55,130 nucleotides of DNA, from the NCBI GenBank assembly GCA_026196035.1, contig JAPHQX010000123.1, positions 1 through 55,130 of the forward strand. The letters are read 5' to 3'. A model generated the notes under the pieces. The model had not been told where the DNA came from, did no database searches, and saw nothing but the letters and a program-made list of their open reading frames with translations. The position numbers were made by a program, and so were the translations under genes. The DNA comes from Gammaproteobacteria bacterium. Its GTDB lineage: Bacteria; Pseudomonadota; Gammaproteobacteria; SZUA-229. Every line of letters begins with the position of its first letter. Positions within the stretch are counted from its first letter, which is position 1. Shown piece after piece: positions 19,913 to 29,743 of this stretch.

Positions 19913-21109
19913 TCAGAGACGATCGAACAAAAGCTGCCTGAGCTCTTCATCGGTTAATACAATAGGATTGGTCTTCATACTGCTACCTCGACAATGAGCC
20001 ACCACATGATCAAGGCCGGATTCATCCAGCCCGAAAAATGAAAGACCGGGTAAGGCCATTTGTTCTGTCCACTGCTGGAGCATTGAACTCAAAGCTTCCC
20101 AGGATGCGTGTTTATTATTAAAAGTTTTATTATTAAGCACATCACCTAACTCTGAATATTTATCCAGTGCGGGGTTGTTCGCTTCACGACACAACATGGC
20201 GCGAATATTAAGATCAGTGGCTTCTGCCACCAGCGTGCCACACACTACGCCATGGGGCATAGGATAAAAAGCACCCAGCGGTGAAGCCAGGCCATGCACA
20301 GAACCCAGTCCCGTTTGTGCCAGCGTAATACCTGAAAGTAAAGCAGCATAGGCCATTTTTTCTCTGGCCTGTCGCGTATCCCCGGAGTAATCATAAAGCA
20401 CCAACAAGCTATCACGCAGTGCGCGTAAACCACTCAGAGCCAGCGCATCGGTAAACACATTTGATTGAGTCGAAACATAAGATTCAATTAACTGAGTCAA
20501 CGCATCCATACCATTAGCAGCAATAATATTTTTTGGACAAGAGGCCAGTAGATCCGGATCAATCACAGCATACTCTGCTACCAGCTTGTCATCGCGAAAA
20601 GATTTTTTAAATCCATCACTACCCTGCACACTAAGCACCGCATTTTTAGTAGCTTCACTACCGGTACCTGCTGTAGTCGGTACCGCAATAAAAGGCACTG
20701 ACGGGCCCTGATAAACTAATTCCGGGCCTACGCCTTCAAGATAGTCCATCACGGAACGATTGACTTTCAATAAGCCTGCTATGGCCTTGGCGGCATCCAG
20801 CGCACTGCCGCCACCAATACCCAGTACCACATCAATATCAGCTGATGAAAATTGCTCAACAGCTTCATCAACCAGTTGCGGTGAAGGTTCTCCATCCACA
20901 TTAAAAATATGCATCTGAACATTAGCCGTCAGGAAATCCGTTTTAAGTCGTTCAAACTGTATCGTACTCTGAAATGAACGGGCACCGGTTACCAGCAATA
21001 TGCGAGTGCCATATTGACGACATAAATCAGCCAGTTTAGAAATCGAACCACAACCAAATTCAATTCGGGGTATGCGTGCGATAGAAAAACTGGAAAAATC
21101 AGAAATCAT
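19913..21109 (-). CDS. iron-containing alcohol dehydrogenase
   Basis: RIEFGCGSISKLADLC, GIGGGSALDAAKAIAGLL, PTTAGTGSEATKNAVL, GLASPLGAFYPMPHGVVCG. Confidence 0.93.
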   Translation of the reverse strand: MISDFSSFSIARIPRIEFGCGSISKLADLCRQYGTRILLVTGARSFQSTIQFERLKTDFLTANVQMHIFNVDGEPSPQLVDEAVEQFSSADIDVVLGIGGGSALDAAKAIAGLLKVNRSVMDYLEGVGPELVYQGPSVPFIAVPTTAGTGSEATKNAVLSVQGSDGFKKSFRDDKLVAEYAVIDPDLLASCPKNIIAANGMDALTQLIESYVSTQSNVFTDALALSGLRALRDSLLVLYDYSGDTRQAREKMAYAALLSGITLAQTGLGSVHGLASPLGAFYPMPHGVVCGTLVAEATDLNIRAMLCREANNPALDKYSELGDVLNNKTFNNKHASWEALSSMLQQWTEQMALPGLSFFGLDESGLDHVVAHCRGSSMKTNPIVLTDEELRQLLFDRL

Positions 21110-21204
21110 AATAACCTTATATAGAAGTCATGAATTGATAACAATTGCTCAGCTCAACAGGAATATCATTCTGTTAATTAAATATTTGATTCGTACATCC
21201 GGCA

Positions 21205-21780
21205 GTGACAAAATATTATCCAATGAAAACGTCCATACCCAGACTCATATTACATCCTGAAGATATTCAGTATATTCCGGATAATATAACTCACATACTA
21301 CAACAGCTTAAATCTATTCAATTAATTAGTGAATTAATATCTAATACTGATCTCTACCTTGCCGGTAATGAATTTACTAATTTACTGACTTTTCTTGGCT
21401 GTTCCCCGAATATTAATCTAAATCCGGATGATGGTGATCAATTTTGTAGCATGTCCATACCCGATAGTCATGAATCTGCGACATTACTGGGCTACACATC
21501 AATGATTATTCCTCGTTGCCCAGGCTGCAAACACAAAATAACCGACTGGAAACAGCACTTTCATGACTGGAAAAAAGCTGACTATATTTACAGCTGCAGT
21601 GAATGCCAGACTGAAACACCAGTGACGAAATTAAAATGGCGACAGGAAGCAGGTTATGGACGATTCTGCATTACAATCAACCATATTCATCCCCATGAAG
21701 CCGTACCGTCAGAAAAACTGTTAAATACCCTGCGACAGACAGGCAATACCGACTGGACCTATTTTTACGCAACAAACTGA
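21205..21780 (+). CDS. hypothetical protein with zinc-ribbon-like CxxC pairs
   Basis: CPGCKHKI...CSECQTETP. An internal ATG 6 codons downstream (MKTSIPRLILHPEDI) is a likely alternative start. Confidence 0.7.
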   Translation: MTKYYPMKTSIPRLILHPEDIQYIPDNITHILQQLKSIQLISELISNTDLYLAGNEFTNLLTFLGCSPNINLNPDDGDQFCSMSIPDSHESATLLGYTSMIIPRCPGCKHKITDWKQHFHDWKKADYIYSCSECQTETPVTKLKWRQEAGYGRFCITINHIHPHEAVPSEKLLNTLRQTGNTDWTYFYATN

Positions 21781-21788
21781 GACACAGT

Positions 21789-22166
21789 ATGAATAACATT
21801 AGAATCACCCTCGGCAAAATCAATATTGAAGCTGAATTATTAGATACACCCACAGCCCGGGCCATTTATAATAATTTACCTTTTGCCAGTAAAGCACAAA
21901 CCTGGGGAGATGAAGTTTACTTTGAAACACCGGTGCAGGCGGAAATTGAAAGTAACGCAAAGGATATTGTTGAAGCGGGTGAACTTGCTTTCTGGTGCGA
22001 AGGCAGTTGTATTGCCATTGGTTTTGGTCCAACCCCGATTTCACAGGGCAATGAAATACGTCTGGCTGCAAAAACCAATATCTGGGCGAGAGCGCTTGAT
22101 GATGTAGCGCAATTAAAACTCGTTAAGCCAGGTGATTTTATTTTTATTGAATCCGCATCAAGCTAA
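21789..22166 (+). CDS. cyclophilin-like superfamily protein (TM1367-like)
   Basis: TARAIYNNLPFASKAQTWGDEVYFETPV...GELAFWCEGSCIAIGFGPTPIS. Confidence 0.85.
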   Translation: MNNIRITLGKINIEAELLDTPTARAIYNNLPFASKAQTWGDEVYFETPVQAEIESNAKDIVEAGELAFWCEGSCIAIGFGPTPISQGNEIRLAAKTNIWARALDDVAQLKLVKPGDFIFIESASS

Positions 22167-22170
22167 AAGA

Positions 22171-23385
22171 TCATGGTTCATAATGTCTGAGAAAATGATC
22201 AAAACGCTCAAAAACTTTTTCCATTTCATCTTTTCTGGATAGAAAAACCATACGAAAGTGATCGGGTTGCGGCCAGTTAAATGCTGTGCCCTGCACCATA
22301 AGAATCTTTTCCTGACTTAACAGATCAAGAACAAATTTTTCATCATCCACGATCGGGTAAATTTCCGGGTCCAGTCGAGGAAACAGGTACATAGCACCTT
22401 TAGGTTTTACACAACTGACTCCGGGTAACTGGTTAACCATCTTCCAGGCATATTGCATCTGCTCATACAGACGACCACCGGGCCTGATTAAGTCCTGAAT
22501 ACTTTGATAACCACCCAGTGCGGTTTGAATGGCATGTTGCCCCGGCACATTGGAACACAGACGCATGGATGCCAGCAGCTCAATACCTTCAATGTAATCT
22601 ATTGCCAGATGTTTAGCCCCGCTGATCACCATCCAGCCAGAACGAAATCCGGCGACTCTGTAAGTTTTAGACAGGCCGTTAAAACTGATAAACAACACAT
22701 CATCAGCCAGTGAAGCCATGGTGACATGCTCTGCATCGTCGTAAATAATTTTGTCGTAAATTTCATCCGCAAAAATAATTAAATTATGTTTACGTGCAAG
22801 ATCAACTATCTGCTGCAGAATCTCACGAGAATATACCGCACCGGTTGGGTTATTGGGGTTGATAATCACTATGCCACGAGTATTAGGCGTTATCTTGCTT
22901 TCGATATCGGCAATATCCGGCTGCCAGTCACTGGCTTCATCACAGACATAATGAATCGGTTTACCTCTGGATAAACTGACTGCTGCCGTCCACAGGGGAT
23001 AATCAGGCGCTGGGATCAGCATTTCATCACCGTTATTAAGTAATGCCTGCATGGTCATTACGATCAGCTCACTGACACCATTACCCAGATAGATATCATC
23101 AACTTCAACATTGGCAATATTCCGTGACTGACAATATTGCATAACCGCCTTTCGGGCATAATACACACCCTTGGAATCACTGTAGCCCTGACAGTTGGCC
23201 AGATTGTGAATTACATCCTGAATAATTTCATCTGGCGCCTCAAACCCAAAAGGTGCAGGATTACCAATATTGAGTTTGATAATACGATGACCTTCTTCTT
23301 CCAGTCGTTTCGCTTCCTGTAATACAGGGCCACGAATGTCGTAGCAGACCTGATCCAGCTTATGTGATTTTTTGATGTTAGGCAT
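22171..23385 (-). CDS. alaA: AlaA-type pyridoxal-phosphate aminotransferase
   Basis: DIRGPVLQEAKRLEEEGHRIIKLNIGNPAPFGFEAPDEI...SFNGLSKTYRVAGFRSGWMVISG. Confidence 0.92.
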   Translation of the reverse strand: MPNIKKSHKLDQVCYDIRGPVLQEAKRLEEEGHRIIKLNIGNPAPFGFEAPDEIIQDVIHNLANCQGYSDSKGVYYARKAVMQYCQSRNIANVEVDDIYLGNGVSELIVMTMQALLNNGDEMLIPAPDYPLWTAAVSLSRGKPIHYVCDEASDWQPDIADIESKITPNTRGIVIINPNNPTGAVYSREILQQIVDLARKHNLIIFADEIYDKIIYDDAEHVTMASLADDVLFISFNGLSKTYRVAGFRSGWMVISGAKHLAIDYIEGIELLASMRLCSNVPGQHAIQTALGGYQSIQDLIRPGGRLYEQMQYAWKMVNQLPGVSCVKPKGAMYLFPRLDPEIYPIVDDEKFVLDLLSQEKILMVQGTAFNWPQPDHFRMVFLSRKDEMEKVFERFDHFLRHYEP

Positions 23386-23486
23386 ACAGTTACATAGTGT
23401 GTTAAAAGAACATATATTAAGTCATGTTATTTAAAATGTCTTACAAATTATAATAGACTTTAATTCTCAAATAGGAATAGTTTTTT

Positions 23487-23876
23487 ATGAATGTGGTAAT
23501 GATTGACAGCCATAATCTGGCCGGTGAAGCAGACTTTCCCGAGATTGATCTCGACAAATTTGGCTGGCAACAATATTTACACCTGCAACAGGATGAGGTT
23601 GAAGAACGTTGCTGGCGGGCAGATATCATTATTACTGCAGCTATGCCTGTTGATCAGACTGTTATAGATGGTGCCTTCAAATTAAAACTGATTGTTGCCG
23701 CAGGCAGGGACTATGAACATATTGATCTGCAGGCAGCCGATAAACGTGGCATAAAAGTTTGCTATGTACCTAAACTGGACTGCAATGATTCAAACAGCAC
23801 AGACAAAATCTGTTGTCAGGTCGTTGAAAATATCAATGCCTTTATTCATGACAGGCCGATTAATCTGGTCGACTAA
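23487..23876 (+). CDS. D-isomer-specific 2-hydroxyacid dehydrogenase-like substrate-binding domain lacking the NAD-binding domain
   Basis: ADIIITAAMPVDQTVIDGAFKLKLIVAAGRDYEHIDLQAADKRGIKVCYVPKLD matches the N-terminal segment; VVENINAFIHDRPINLVD matches the C-terminal segment of the same fold. Confidence 0.7.
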   Translation: MNVVMIDSHNLAGEADFPEIDLDKFGWQQYLHLQQDEVEERCWRADIIITAAMPVDQTVIDGAFKLKLIVAAGRDYEHIDLQAADKRGIKVCYVPKLDCNDSNSTDKICCQVVENINAFIHDRPINLVD

Positions 23877-23885
23877 AGCCCTGAA

Positions 23886-24482
23886 CTATCTTTTTTGCCA
23901 GGCCAGTATGTGATTATTGGCTGGCATCTCGAAATCCGTATACAGAATCATATTATTTTCTTTCGCCAACAGTACCAGATCTTCAAAATCACGAATACCG
24001 CTATCTGGATCCCGATTCTTTAACCATTGATCAAAATGTTCATTACTCGGACTGGTATATTGACCATTATAATTAATCGGCCCGTACTGACAGAAAATAC
24101 CACCTGACTTCAAAGCCTGAGATACTCCTCGAAACATTGATTTTACTTCTGACCAGGAAACAATGTGTACGGTATTCGCGGTATATGCATAATCCATATT
24201 TCTGAATGGCCATATCTCAATATTCACATCCAGGACAACAGGTGCTTTAATTCGTTCGTTACCTGCTTCTTTAATCCACAACTGGATACCCGGCAGAGCT
24301 TCTTCGATATCCGTTGGAAACCACTGCAGATGCTCCATTTGCTGGGCAAAGAAAACCGCATGTTGTCCAGTTCCACTACCCACTTCAAGCACCTTACCCG
24401 GTTCGCTAAAAGCTTTTTTTAGAACTTGCAAAATAGGCTGTTTGTTTTGTTCACAGGATTCCGCAAACGGCTTATTAGACAT
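23886..24482 (-). CDS. DUF938-type SAM-dependent methyltransferase
   Basis: SCEQNKQPILQVLKKAFSEPGKVLEVGSGTGQHAVFFAQQMEHLQWFPTDI...YGPINYNGQYTSPSNEHFDQWL. Confidence 0.9.
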   Translation of the reverse strand: MSNKPFAESCEQNKQPILQVLKKAFSEPGKVLEVGSGTGQHAVFFAQQMEHLQWFPTDIEEALPGIQLWIKEAGNERIKAPVVLDVNIEIWPFRNMDYAYTANTVHIVSWSEVKSMFRGVSQALKSGGIFCQYGPINYNGQYTSPSNEHFDQWLKNRDPDSGIRDFEDLVLLAKENNMILYTDFEMPANNHILAWQKR

Positions 24483-24787
24483 TAAAATTTTCCACTTATT
24501 TTTGCACCGATAGGTGTAACAATCAACGCAACCAGTACCGCAAAAAAATAATCCGGATCTAGACTCCAGACGCTCAGTACTTGTTTTGGTAAATTAGCCA
24601 TAACACTGCACAATAACACCAGCACAATCAGGAACAGCTGCTTATGTTGAACCAGGCCTGTAACGACAACGGCTACCAGCGCTGCTATTAAATAATCAGC
24701 CTGGAAGCCAAGGCGAGAGATAATACTACTGGGTAAATTAATAGCAATGGTCATAAACAACATAATAAAGACTAAAATAAATTTCAT
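24482..24787 (-). CDS. small membrane protein with internal duplication
   Basis: 101 aa, highly hydrophobic, overlaps the methyltransferase start; two related halves. Confidence 0.7.
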   Translation of the reverse strand: MKFILVFIMLFMTIAINLPSSIISRLGFQADYLIAALVAVVVTGLVQHKQLFLIVLVLLCSVMANLPKQVLSVWSLDPDYFFAVLVALIVTPIGAKISGKF

Positions 24788-24889
24788 TTTATTTCCCTGT
24801 CTCGATCAATAAATAAAACCAGAATAACTAAATAATTATGTAACAGTTTAGTTTACAGGCTTAGCCAAAAATGAGAACACGGTCTGAAT

Positions 24890-26173
24890 TTATTTAAAGA
24901 ATTCTCTCAACACTCGATATAGATAATAAGCATCCCAACGCCCGGCCAGTTCACGTATTGAATGCATGGCAAAAGTAGGCACACCCACATCTAGAGTTCT
25001 AACACCCAGTTCAGTGGCCGTAATCGGCCCAATGGTACTACCACAACCCATATCACTGCGCACCACAAAGGACTGCACCGGCACGTCAGCCTGCTTACAG
25101 AGATGCCTGAAAATAGCACTGGTTTCACTATTCGAGGCATAACGCTGGTTAGCATTGGTTTTAATCACCGGCCCCTGATTAATCACTGGCCCATGATTAT
25201 CATCATGCTTATCCGTAAAATTAGGATGCACTGCATGTGCATTATCAGCTGAAATAAAAATTGAATGCGTCATCATCCGAGAAAAGTTTTCACTACTACC
25301 CGCCAGTCTTTCCAGTATTGATTTCAGAAAATTACCCTGAGCACCACTGGAAGACGCACTACCCACTTCTTCATGATCATTACAAATCAGTAAACTGCTG
25401 ATCTCATCTCCTGCCTCTGACAGGCCCATCAGTCCTGTATAACAACTTAATAAATTATCCAGTCGTGCTGATGCAATAAAATCCTGATGCAAACCAACAA
25501 ATGAAGGTGGCTGAACATCATAAAAACTCAATTCATAATCAAGCACTTCAACAATATCATCAATACCATGATGCTGTTTCATCAGCTGCAATAAGATAGC
25601 TTTAAAATTTGGCTTATCTTCATTGGGCAACTTGATTAATATCGGCGGGATATCGGTTTGTGCATTGACCTTATGATTTTCATTTGCCTCACGATCAAGA
25701 TGAATAGCAAGACTGGGAATCACGGCTATCGGATTCTCAAAATTGATTAGCGTATGGACAATTTCATCTTCATCATCCAGATAACTGACTCGTCCGGCCA
25801 GTGACAGATCACGATCAAACCAGGGATTAAGTAATGCCCCACCATAGACTTCAACACCTAGCTGAAAATAATTCTTCTTAACAATTTCAGGTTGTGGCTT
25901 TACTTTCAGGCAGGGACTATCGGTATGCGCACCCAGCATACGAATCCCCGAAGACGTAATTTCTTCCTTACCCAGCTTGAAGGCAATAATTGAAGAATCA
26001 TTACGCGTTACATAATATCCCTGCCCCTTTTCCAGCTGCCAGCTATCAGCTTCAAACAGACACTGATAACCCATACACTCCAGACGCCCCTTCATCTGCT
26101 CTACTGCATGAAATGGCGTGGGTGATAATTCAATAAAATCCATTAAGCCCTGATTAAACTCTGTATCTTGCAT
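24890..26173 (-). CDS. M18 family aminopeptidase
   Basis: FIELSPTPFHAVEQMK, MLGAHTDSPCLKVKP, CNDHEEVGSASSSGAQGNFL, MTHSIFISADNAHAVHPNF, SDMGCGSTIGPI. Confidence 0.95.
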   Translation of the reverse strand: MQDTEFNQGLMDFIELSPTPFHAVEQMKGRLECMGYQCLFEADSWQLEKGQGYYVTRNDSSIIAFKLGKEEITSSGIRMLGAHTDSPCLKVKPQPEIVKKNYFQLGVEVYGGALLNPWFDRDLSLAGRVSYLDDEDEIVHTLINFENPIAVIPSLAIHLDREANENHKVNAQTDIPPILIKLPNEDKPNFKAILLQLMKQHHGIDDIVEVLDYELSFYDVQPPSFVGLHQDFIASARLDNLLSCYTGLMGLSEAGDEISSLLICNDHEEVGSASSSGAQGNFLKSILERLAGSSENFSRMMTHSIFISADNAHAVHPNFTDKHDDNHGPVINQGPVIKTNANQRYASNSETSAIFRHLCKQADVPVQSFVVRSDMGCGSTIGPITATELGVRTLDVGVPTFAMHSIRELAGRWDAYYLYRVLREFFK

Positions 26174-26179
26174 TGCTTA

Positions 26180-27322
26180 CTAACCTATCTTGTATAACGT
26201 ATGTTGATCATAACCGGTAATAATCTGAATCATTCCACATAATTCATCATTTAATTTTTCATCACCTGTATCGACACGGACTGGCTGACCATTTAGTGCA
26301 TGAAGCTTTTCCGGTGTTGCAATAATAATTATATTTTCCTTGCCAATTTTGCGAATCACTTCGCTACTGAACTGCTGATTACCGCGTCCAAATAAATGCC
26401 CCTGACCACCGATAATAGTCAGAATAATTTTAGCCGGTTTTCCATTTTTCAGGAATGACAGAATTTGCTTTTCATTAACATCACTGGCCACTAACTGCTG
26501 ATTTTCAACCAGATCGACACCCAGCAAGGTAGACTCCAGACCAAGCTCATCCATGATAGCCTTTGGTGTACTGCCAGAACCCATAAAATAGAGCACATCA
26601 TCATCCATGGTTTCATTAATATAAGCAGCAATATCCTGCAACACCAGTGCTTCGTGCTCAACTCCACCATCTTTCATATTCTGCATATACTGACTTTCAG
26701 CCGGCACATGAAGCTGCCCATAGAGTTTTGCTCTTACCCTGTCATCACGAAAAGCAGCTTCATCTATATCCATTACGGCGGCTTCCTGCACCGCCAGTGG
26801 TCGACCTTTAATAATTAAGGCCAGTAATTCACCTGCATGTTTAGGGGTTACGGCATAAACGGCCGAATGAATTTTACAGCCAGCAGGCACGCCAATGACC
26901 GGTAACATCTGATCCTGGTTGTTTTCCTGCATCACATGAAAAACATTTCGTGCAGTACCGTCGCCGCCGGCAAACAGTAATAAATCTATACCCTGGGCCA
27001 GCAATTGGCCGACACAGGCTTCTGTATCATCTGCCGAGGTTTCATCAGGTATATGATGACTCACCAGCTCAACATCAAAACCCATTTGTCTACAGAGATC
27101 TTCGCCCATAGCATTGGCGGCTGTGTAGATTTTTATCTGATCCCTGTATGGCTGAATTTGTTCCAGTGCTGAAGCTGTTCGGTCCTGGGCTCTTGGCCGG
27201 GCACCTAGCTGATATGCGGCTTTCACTGTCTCAGTCCCATCAGAACCCTTCAACGCCACACTACCACCGATACCTGCCAGCGGATTAATTACCAGTCCTA
27301 ATCTGAACAACGCAAACCCCAA
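26180..27322 (-). CDS. ATP-NAD kinase family protein
   Basis: LGLVINPLAGIGGSVALKGSDG, LLLFAGGDGTARNVF, GVPAGCKIHSAVYAV. Confidence 0.88.
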   Translation of the reverse strand: MGFALFRLGLVINPLAGIGGSVALKGSDGTETVKAAYQLGARPRAQDRTASALEQIQPYRDQIKIYTAANAMGEDLCRQMGFDVELVSHHIPDETSADDTEACVGQLLAQGIDLLLFAGGDGTARNVFHVMQENNQDQMLPVIGVPAGCKIHSAVYAVTPKHAGELLALIIKGRPLAVQEAAVMDIDEAAFRDDRVRAKLYGQLHVPAESQYMQNMKDGGVEHEALVLQDIAAYINETMDDDVLYFMGSGSTPKAIMDELGLESTLLGVDLVENQQLVASDVNEKQILSFLKNGKPAKIILTIIGGQGHLFGRGNQQFSSEVIRKIGKENIIIIATPEKLHALNGQPVRVDTGDEKLNDELCGMIQIITGYDQHTLYKIG

Positions 27323-27400
27323 AACCTGATTGAATGTAATTTATGCAATGTACCATATAGTGCTATCATTAGCGCCGAATTCAACTGTAAGTACATATAA

Positions 27401-27552
27401 ATATGAGTTTTTCCTGTTATCTGTTAAGCACTACCAGAAGTATATATACATCATGACCTTTGCCTTGTACCGATTAAACTTAACTACAAGGTTACAGATA
27501 TCATGACCTTTCCCTTGCACCGATCAAACTCGACTACAAGATTATAGAAATT
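27401..27552 (+). repeat. 50-bp tandem repeat (two clear copies, one diverged copy, partial continuation into ispG) carrying three mini-ORFs
   Basis: Units at 27451-27500 and 27501-27550 match at 42/50 positions; 27401-27450 matches the first at 29/50 without gaps; ATG starts at 27403, 27453, 27503 and 27553 are exactly 50 bp apart. Confidence 0.85.
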
Positions 27553-28785
27553 ATGACCTTTCCACTTCCATTCAAAACCAGACGTGAGTCTATTGCTGTA
27601 CCCGTAGGTAATATAACCATAGGTGGAAGTGCACCGGTTGTTATTCAGTCGATGACCAATACAGATACAGCCGATGAAATCGCCACCGCAATACAGATCG
27701 CCGAACTGGCCAGCAGTGGTTCAGAACTTGTGCGTATCACCGTCAACAATGCAGAAGCTGCTGCTGCGGTTCCCGGCATCAAAGCACGCTTAAAACATAT
27801 GGGTATAAATGTGCCCCTGGTGGGTGATTTCCACTTCAATGGCCATAAGTTACTCACTCAGTATCCTGAATGTGCTCAGGCTTTAGACAAATATAGAATT
27901 AATCCCGGCAATGTCGGTCGCGGAAAAAAACGTGACGAACAGTTTGCCACCATGATCGAGTTTGCTATCCGGTACAATAAACCGGTTCGTATTGGCGTTA
28001 ACTGGGGCAGCATGGATCAGGAACTGTTAGCCAGACTGATGGATGAAAATGCTCAACTAACAGAACCTAAAGACCCAAAAGACGTCATGTTTGAAACGGT
28101 GATTCGTTCAGCCATCGACAGTGCAAAACAGGCTGAAGAAATCGGTCTGGGTAAAGATAAAATCATTCTATCCTGCAAAATGTCAGATGTGCAGGATCTG
28201 GTCACTGTGTATCGTGAAATGGCTCAACGCTGCGACTATGCCCTGCACCTGGGTTTAACTGAAGCCGGTATGGGTTCCAAAGGCATAGTGGCATCGACTG
28301 CGGCTCTAGCCATTTTGCTACACGAAGGCATTGGCGACACGATTCGCATTTCTTTAACACCTGAGCCTGGCGCGTCACGCACCAAAGAAGTGATTGTCGC
28401 TCAGGAAATTCTACAGACCATGGGACTACGTGCCTTTGTTCCACTGGTCACCGCCTGCCCCGGCTGCGGTCGCACCACCAGCAGTTACTTTCAGGAGCTG
28501 GCTGAAAAAATTCAGAATTATTTACGCGAAAAAATGCCTGAATGGAAAAATAAATATCAGGGTGTAGAAAGCATGTCAGTTGCAGTGATGGGATGCGTTG
28601 TAAATGGCCCCGGCGAAAGCAAACATGCCAACATCGGTATTAGCCTGCCAGGCAACGGCGAAAAACCCGTTGCACCTGTGTATGAAGACGGTGAAAAAAC
28701 GGTCACACTAAAAGGCGATCATATAGCCGAAGAATTTCAGGCGCTGGTAAACCACTACATCGAAAGAACTTATAGCAAACATTAA
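27553..28785 (+). CDS. ispG: 4-hydroxy-3-methylbut-2-en-1-yl diphosphate synthase (IspG/GcpE)
   Basis: [71 protein letters not shown]. Confidence 0.97.
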   Translation: MTFPLPFKTRRESIAVPVGNITIGGSAPVVIQSMTNTDTADEIATAIQIAELASSGSELVRITVNNAEAAAAVPGIKARLKHMGINVPLVGDFHFNGHKLLTQYPECAQALDKYRINPGNVGRGKKRDEQFATMIEFAIRYNKPVRIGVNWGSMDQELLARLMDENAQLTEPKDPKDVMFETVIRSAIDSAKQAEEIGLGKDKIILSCKMSDVQDLVTVYREMAQRCDYALHLGLTEAGMGSKGIVASTAALAILLHEGIGDTIRISLTPEPGASRTKEVIVAQEILQTMGLRAFVPLVTACPGCGRTTSSYFQELAEKIQNYLREKMPEWKNKYQGVESMSVAVMGCVVNGPGESKHANIGISLPGNGEKPVAPVYEDGEKTVTLKGDHIAEEFQALVNHYIERTYSKH

Positions 28786-28921
28786 CATGTGACCCAGTCA
28801 TCTGGAAAAATGCACTAATCTTTGCTTTAATTAGCACATAGAGTGATATTCATCACTTCAAAAACCTCAAATGATAAATCCTGCTGAACAATAATTTAAA
28901 CCTGCCGCTTACCATAATCAA

Positions 28922-29425
28922 TTGCACGGCAGAAGACAAAAGGTCATTCAGGTGAGTAAAGATTCTTATACCATTAAAGAAACGTGCTTAAAACAAACTA
29001 CAAGACTCATTTCTTTTACTAATACTACAGTTATCCCAAAATCAAAAGACTATATTCTTCATACAGGGACTTTCTGCAAACAGGTGCTCCTGCCCTATAC
29101 CCGATACAAACTTCAATATGCTAAAAATGAGCTAGTGAAGATTCATAATAGTCAACACTGGTATAAACGCTGCAGCAAAACAATGTTTGAAAATTCAATA
29201 GGGCTGGCTATGGCTATGATATCGACAAAAATCGTACAGCATTTCGTTGAAGTAAGAGAGTTCTCCAACCTCTGGGGATTTTTCGCCACACGCCCGGTAG
29301 TTAGTGAAGCCACATATGAAACACTCAGCTTTCTAATGGAGTTCATTGTTGCGCTTGTTGTTTTTACATTAAGCGATCACTATTTCACTGAAATACGACA
29401 CAAAGAACAACAACCACATGAATAA
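28922..29425 (+). CDS. hypothetical membrane protein
   Basis: 167 aa; C-terminal hydrophobic segment TYETLSFLMEFIVALVVFTLSDHYF. The true start may be downstream. Confidence 0.5.
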   Translation: MHGRRQKVIQVSKDSYTIKETCLKQTTRLISFTNTTVIPKSKDYILHTGTFCKQVLLPYTRYKLQYAKNELVKIHNSQHWYKRCSKTMFENSIGLAMAMISTKIVQHFVEVREFSNLWGFFATRPVVSEATYETLSFLMEFIVALVVFTLSDHYFTEIRHKEQQPHE

Positions 29426-29544
29426 GCACTTAACACAAGAACGCGCTAATTCAATATCAACTCATTATAGATTTGTTTAATATCAAAATAAAAACCAGAA
29501 GATTAATTAGAATAAACACCTGTATAAAATTGAAAGGATAATGT

Positions 29545-29733
29545 ATGAGCGGTGGATGGGGCTGCCCACACGAAGCAGATAACAAGTGTCAACGAGTAGA
29601 AAACCGGCCCTGTGACCCGGGCATGAAAGGCTGCATACTAGCAGGTCGTTTTATTTTCAGTGACGAGTCAAAAAACACCACAGCCGCGATCAAGAAAAAA
29701 TCCTCTCCGAAAAAAAAGGACAACAACACCTGA
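29545..29733 (+). CDS. small cysteine-containing conserved-looking protein
   Basis: MSGGWGCPHEADNKCQRVENRPCDPGMKGCILAGRFIFSDESKN with a basic tail; start preceded by GAAAGGATA. Confidence 0.65.
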   Translation: MSGGWGCPHEADNKCQRVENRPCDPGMKGCILAGRFIFSDESKNTTAAIKKKSSPKKKDNNT

Positions 29734-29743
29734 TATATACTTA

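Noticed and set aside
27401-27552. CRISPR array upstream of ispG
   Set aside because: Units are contiguous 50-bp tandem repeats with no spacers and no cas genes nearby.
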